Shown here piece by piece: positions 59,707 to 64,000 of a stretch of 64,000 bases of DNA. Positions within the stretch are counted from its first letter, which is position 1. Each line of letters opens with the position of its first letter. Under the pieces are notes generated by a model. The model was not told where the DNA came from. It did no database searches and saw only the letters and a program-made list of their open reading frames with translations. This stretch comes from Salminus brasiliensis. Lineage: Eukaryota > Chordata > Actinopteri > Characiformes > Bryconidae. Location of the stretch: contig NC_132878.1 of the NCBI RefSeq assembly GCF_030463535.1, positions 97,389,570-97,453,569 on the forward strand, written 5' to 3'. Made by a program: the position numbers and the translations under genes.

Positions 59707-62700
59707 AAGTCAAGTCAAGTCAAATTTATTTGTATAGCGCTTTTTACAACTGTTGTCGTCACAAAGCAGCTTTACATAATTATTACTTAATAAAGAACAG
59801 AGACAGAGAAGAAAGAAGAAATAACATGAAGCGTCAAAGACCCCCGTGAGCAAGCCAACGGCGACAGTGGCAAGGAAAAACTCCCTCAGAGCTGGAGGAA
59901 GAAACCTTGGGAGAAACCAAGACTCACAAGGGGGACCCATCCTCCTCTGGCCAGACTGTTTTAAACATTAATGATAAAAATTACCAAACCAGGTACAACA
60001 GAAAGTTAATAGTTGTGATATTAATAGTGTCAGACAGGCACGAGTCCATCTAGGTTTCAGCACGGCCACCAAACAGGCAGCAGCGGCTGGCGGGTGAGCC
60101 ATGGGTGGTGGCGGGTTGGGGGGGACCCGCTGGCTGGACTGGTAGGTGGCAGCTGGTTAGATGCAGGTAGAGGGGACCTCAGCGGGCAATCTTCCTGCAG
60201 ATCGGGCTGGGTGGCCATTTACTCGGGGAAGGTAAAGAGAGAGAAGTTAGTTCTAAGAGGAATTTTATGGAGTGCAGAGAATGTTGATCATCAGCATCTG
60301 GGTATGTCTGATGACTCCGGCAGGTCTGATTATCACAGCATAATTAAAAGGAGAGAGCCAGAAGGTAACACGGACACGGGCGTACCCTGAGAACACCAGC
60401 ATCTATCTGCTCCACCGTCAACAAACCTGAGTGATCGCGTGTAAGCAGCGAGACGACAGCTCCAGCATCTCAGAGTACTACAATTCCCTGGGTCCGCGAA
60501 CCCCTGGACCTGCAGCCCTTATCTAAGAAACATTAATTACCAAAAGCTAAACTAAACATATAAGTTTTCAGTTTAGATTTAAAGATTGAGACTGTGTCTG
60601 AGTCCCGAACATTATCTGGAAGGTTATTCCAGAGCTGGGGGGCTTTATAGGAAAAGGCTCTTCCCCCTGCTGAGGTTTTCAGAATTTTGGGAACGCGTAA
60701 GAGGCCAGCACCCTGAGATCTAAGTAGTCTTGATGGTTCGTAATATACTATAAGATCCTGCAGGTACTCAGGAGCGAGGCCATGTAGGGCTTTATATGTT
60801 AATAAAAGAATTTTGTATTCAATACGGAATTTAACTGGGAGCCAATGAAGTGCTGATAGAACTGGACTGATATGGTCAAATTTTCTAGTTTTAGTAAGGA
60901 CCCTGGCTGCAGCATTTTGCACCAGCTGAAGTTTATTGAGGTTCCTGCTGGAACAACCTGACAGTAATGCATTACAGTAATCTAGCCTTGAGGTAATAAA
61001 AGCGTGTACTAGCTTTTCTGCGTCTTGTAGTGATAAGGAGTTTCTTAGTTTGGAGATGTTCCTAAGCTGCATAAAGGCTGTTCTACTAATATTAGCTATA
61101 TGTTGCTCAAATGATAAATCTGAGTCGAATGTGACGCAAAAATTTTTGCTGCTAAACCAGGAATGATGGAAGAATCAGCCAAGTCTAACATTAAGTCTGA
61201 TAGTTTATTTCTAGAGTCTTTTGGACCTAAAAGGAGAACTTCGGTTTTGTCACTGTTAAGGAGAAGGAAGTTATGTGACATCCAGAGTTTTATATCCTTT
61301 ACACAGTCCTCCATTTTCTGTAATCTAAATTTATCGTCAGGTTTGGCTGATATATAGAGCTGTGTGTCATCTGCATAGAAATGGAAATTAATGCCATGTC
61401 TGCTTATAACTGAGCCCAGTGGTAACATGTATAATGTAAATAATAGTGTTCCTAAAATTGAGCCTTGCGGAACTCCATATCTTACTTCTGTGTAGTTTGA
61501 AGATAAATCATTTATCTTTACAAATTGGAAGCGTCCCATTAGATATGATTGGAACCATGATAGGGCTGTCCCTGTGATTCCAACCATTTTCTCTAATCTT
61601 TCTAGTAATATAGAATGATCTATTGTATCAAAGGCTGCACTAAGGTCTAGTAGGACTAATAAAGATACGTAGCCTTGATCAGAGGCAAGAAGGAGATCAT
61701 TCGTAATCTTCACTAGGGCTGTCTCTGTGCTGTGATTGAGTCTAAATCCAGACTGGAATTTCTCATACATGTCATTTTTACTCAGGTATAAGCAGAGTTG
61801 TTGGGCCACAGCTTTTTCTAATATCTTAGATACGAATGTTAAGTTTGAGATGGGTCTATAATTAGATAATACGCTAGGATCAAGATTTGGTTTTTTGATT
61901 AAAGGTTTTATAACTGCTATTTTAAGGGTTTGGGGTACATGCCCAAGACTAAGGGATGAATTTACAATTGTTAAAAGAGGTCCGATTATAATTGGGAGAA
62001 TTTCTTTTAGCAATTTAGAGGGAATCGGGTCGAGTGTACATGTTGTACAATTAGCTGAGGATATAATTTTTTCTAGTTCTGGCTGTGGAAGTGGGTAGAA
62101 GGCTTCCAGCCTTTGTTCTACAACTAAGTTTTGTTCTAAAGCAACTACATCGGGTGACGGCCATGTTTGATTTAATAAGCAGGGTTGGATTTGTTGTCTA
62201 ATATTTTCTATTTTATTATTAAAATAGTCCATAAAAACATGACTAGTTAAAGATGTTGGGATCTGGGGTTGAGTATCTGCCTGGCTTTTAGTAAGTTTAG
62301 AGATCTCATTAAAAAGAACTCTGGGATTGTTTTTGTTTTTCTCGATCAGCGAGGCCAGATACGCTGAGCGAGCTTTAGTGAGTGCCTTTCTATATTGACT
62401 AAGGCCGTCCTTCCACGCAGAGTGGAACACCTCTAGTTTGGTCGTCCGCCATTTACGCTCTAGTTTCCGCACTGTTTGTTTTAAGGTACGAGTTTGATCA
62501 CTGTACCACGGTGCAAGCCTTTTTTGCCTCATCATTTTATTTTTGAACGGTGCTACTTTGTCTAAGGTTGATCGGAGGGTATTCTCTAGATCGTTTGTTA
62601 ATTTGACGAGCTCCGTTTGGTCTGACGGAGTGTAAGCTAAGGTCGATAGGGGTGGGAGATTTTTAGTAAACTGTACAGTTGTCATTGGTGTTATTGTGCG

Positions 62701-63373
62701 TTTTAGGCAGTGTTGGGGAGAAGAATTTACATTTTGCCTTAGATGTAGCTCAAAGGAGATTAGATAATGATCTGATATCACTGAGCTTTGAGGTAGAATA
62801 TTTAGCTGATCAATGCTAACACCCAGGGTCAGGACTAAATCTAGGGTATGATTACAGTAATGTGTGGGTCCAGTTATGTTTTGTATAATGCCGACAGAAT
62901 CTAAAATTGATACAAACGCCTTTGTTAATGGATCGTCTGCTTTTTCAAAGTGAATATTAAAATCTCCTACTATTATAACTTTGTTGCTGCACACTGCCAA
63001 GTCTGCAGCAAAATCACTAAATTCTTTTAAAAATTCAGAGTAGGGCCCTGGAGGCCTATAAATATTAATCAGTGAGAAAACATTTTTATTTGTGGCTGGA
63101 TTTGATATATTAATGTAGATAAGCTCAAAAGAAGTGAAGGTGTTACAGTGTTTTTGAATAATCTCTAGTGTTTTCTGATAGATTATACATACTCCACCTC
63201 CTCTGCCTGATAATCTAGGGCTATGTACATATTTATAGCCTGCGGGGGTGGCTTCATTTAGAGCTATATATTGATCAGGTCTAATCCAGGTTTCGGTTAG
63301 GCAGAAAACATCTAGTTTCTGATCACATATCATTTCATTCACGATCACTGCTTTTGAGGTTAGTGATCTAACT
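59707..63373 (-). mobile_element. L2/CR1-type LINE, 5'-truncated, inserted in copy 2 only
   Basis: A 3667-bp insertion interrupts MITE family B. Its 3' end on the minus strand is a (TTGAC)n tail after AAGCGCTATACAAATAAAT, as in fish L2-like LINEs. Copy 1 has the empty site (CCTCAGTCCACATG at about 28980-28993), so the limits are exact to about 3 bp (shared GTC, at most a 3-bp target duplication). Confidence 0.93.
60533..61072 (-). pseudogene. LINE ORF2 C-terminal part, after a frameshift
   Basis: The 179 residues with SRLDYCNALL, AARVLTKTRK, LHWLPVKFRIEYKI and LWNNLPDNVR form the usual C-terminal region of L2/CR1-type ORF2 proteins. It is out of frame with the larger upstream part; the shift lies in the A5/T5 run at 61138-61147. 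Confidence 0.88.
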
Positions 63374-63381
63374 GTCCACAT
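61096..63381 (-). pseudogene. LINE ORF2: endonuclease plus reverse transcriptase, truncated and frameshifted
   Basis: A 761-residue frame covers an AP-type endonuclease (LTETWI, GDFNIHF and SDHYLISF blocks present; the extreme N-terminus with the usual catalytic Asn is missing) and a reverse transcriptase (LSNYRPISNL, QSGFRLNHSTETAL, LDLSAAFDTIDH, YGVPQGSILG and the YADD catalytic box). Its first ATG (63379-63381) lies outside the LINE, in host sequence that is also present in copy 1 at the empty site, so it is not the native start. The frame breaks at about 61140. The element cannot be autonomous as it stands. Confidence 0.92.
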
Positions 63382-64000
63382 GCTGCTCTACCTTCAGATC
63401 AAGCTTCTGGAGCTCTTAGCTTGTCCAGAAATGCATGTGTACAGCTGCCAATGAACGTGATTTGTATTTACGGCAGTGGAGTAACAGCGAATTACACTCT
63501 CCACCAGTAGGGGGAGCCCACAAGCACAAAAGAGCAGTTCTTACATAACTCTGCTCAATTCATACCATTAATCATTAACCCTTTCACGCAGTGATGCTTA
63601 GCACACACTGGATTACTCAGTAACTACAAGGACTTCACAGATGTGTGTGAAGCTCCGCCTCCAGTAGAAATCAGCTCACAAGTGGGCAGCGTTTGGCCAG
63701 GTTAAAGCCAGGTGTGAACAGGGCCTCAGTGCAGAGAACCTTTCTGTGGTTCATGGCCCTTCACGCCCACGTGTCCTGCTTGGTTCCTTGCTCAGAGAAC
63801 CCATTTGTAGCACCTTTGCGTGAGAACAGTCCAGATGTGCAGACAGCTGTGTGAAGAGGCTAAAAAACACAGGTGAGTTTTCCGTAAGGGATCCGACCAC
63901 TGGGAGACCTATTTGTATAAATGTAAAAAATAAAGATGCCTCAAAAGGTTCTTTGGAGTGAAGCCACCTGCTCCCTCTACATGTTTACTGTATCCCTGAG
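63374..64000. other. intergenic sequence right of the LINE, copy 2
   Basis: Continues the right half of MITE family B and the sequence equivalent to 28987-29606. No gene found. Confidence 0.7.

Larger units (their letters stand above)
52650..64000. repeat. segmental duplication, copy 2
   Basis: Aligns with 21944-29606 to the window edge. Differences: a 3667-bp LINE (59707-63373), one extra VNTR block near 57810-57880, shorter (GT)n, (GAT)n and tail arrays, and scattered single-base changes. Sequence left of 52650 (caspase upstream) has no match at the left of 21944, so this is the breakpoint. Confidence 0.93.

Overview
The window is vertebrate nuclear DNA, almost certainly from a ray-finned fish and plausibly an otophysan. 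The genes are spliced with GT-AG introns. The repeats are those typical of fish: Tc1/mariner relics, an L2/CR1-type LINE, tRNA-SINE pieces and many minisatellites. The inflammasome genes combine PYD-CARD and PYD-caspase in the fish arrangement. I traced exons by hand from splice sites and reading phase; no database search was run.

Layout. 1-21.6 kb is intergenic and made mostly of tandem repeats (units of 21, 29, about 72, about 190, 70 and 20 bp), transposon relics and two weak gene-like signals, near 0.8-1.0 kb and 12.1-12.3 kb. 21.7-26.9 kb (+) is a complete five-exon sodium-channel beta-1-like subunit gene (scn1b-like, 220 aa). 30.4-35.0 kb (-) is a complete five-exon pycard (ASC adaptor, PYD plus CARD, 208 aa). 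42.1-52.5 kb (-) is a complete seven-exon PYD-caspase (caspa/caspase-1 type, 390 aa, catalytic His and Cys present). 54.7-57.5 kb (+) is a second scn1b-like copy with exons 2-5 only.

Two nested duplications shape the locus. First, about 33.52-39.19 kb is repeated in tandem at 39.19-43.15 kb. This leaves an orphan pycard PYD exon pair (40.5-39.2 kb) and an orphan last caspase exon (38.2-38.1 kb) between the intact genes. Second, 21.944-29.606 kb recurs at 52.650-64.000 kb almost base for base. It starts inside scn1b intron 1, so the second copy lacks the signal-peptide exon. That second copy also carries a 3.67-kb LINE insertion that the first lacks.

Biology. ASC and the PYD-caspase are direct partners in inflammasome signalling: PYD-PYD nucleation recruits and activates the caspase. 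Here the PYD exons of adaptor and caspase differ at only 2 of 265 bases, and the similarity stops about 8-13 bp outside the exon. This points to recent exon-limited gene conversion or exon duplication. The orphan PYD exon has its own copy of the promoter region, an open frame and a downstream poly(A) signal. It could produce a PYD-only protein of about 100 aa or serve as an alternative first exon of pycard. This is the most interesting part of the window.
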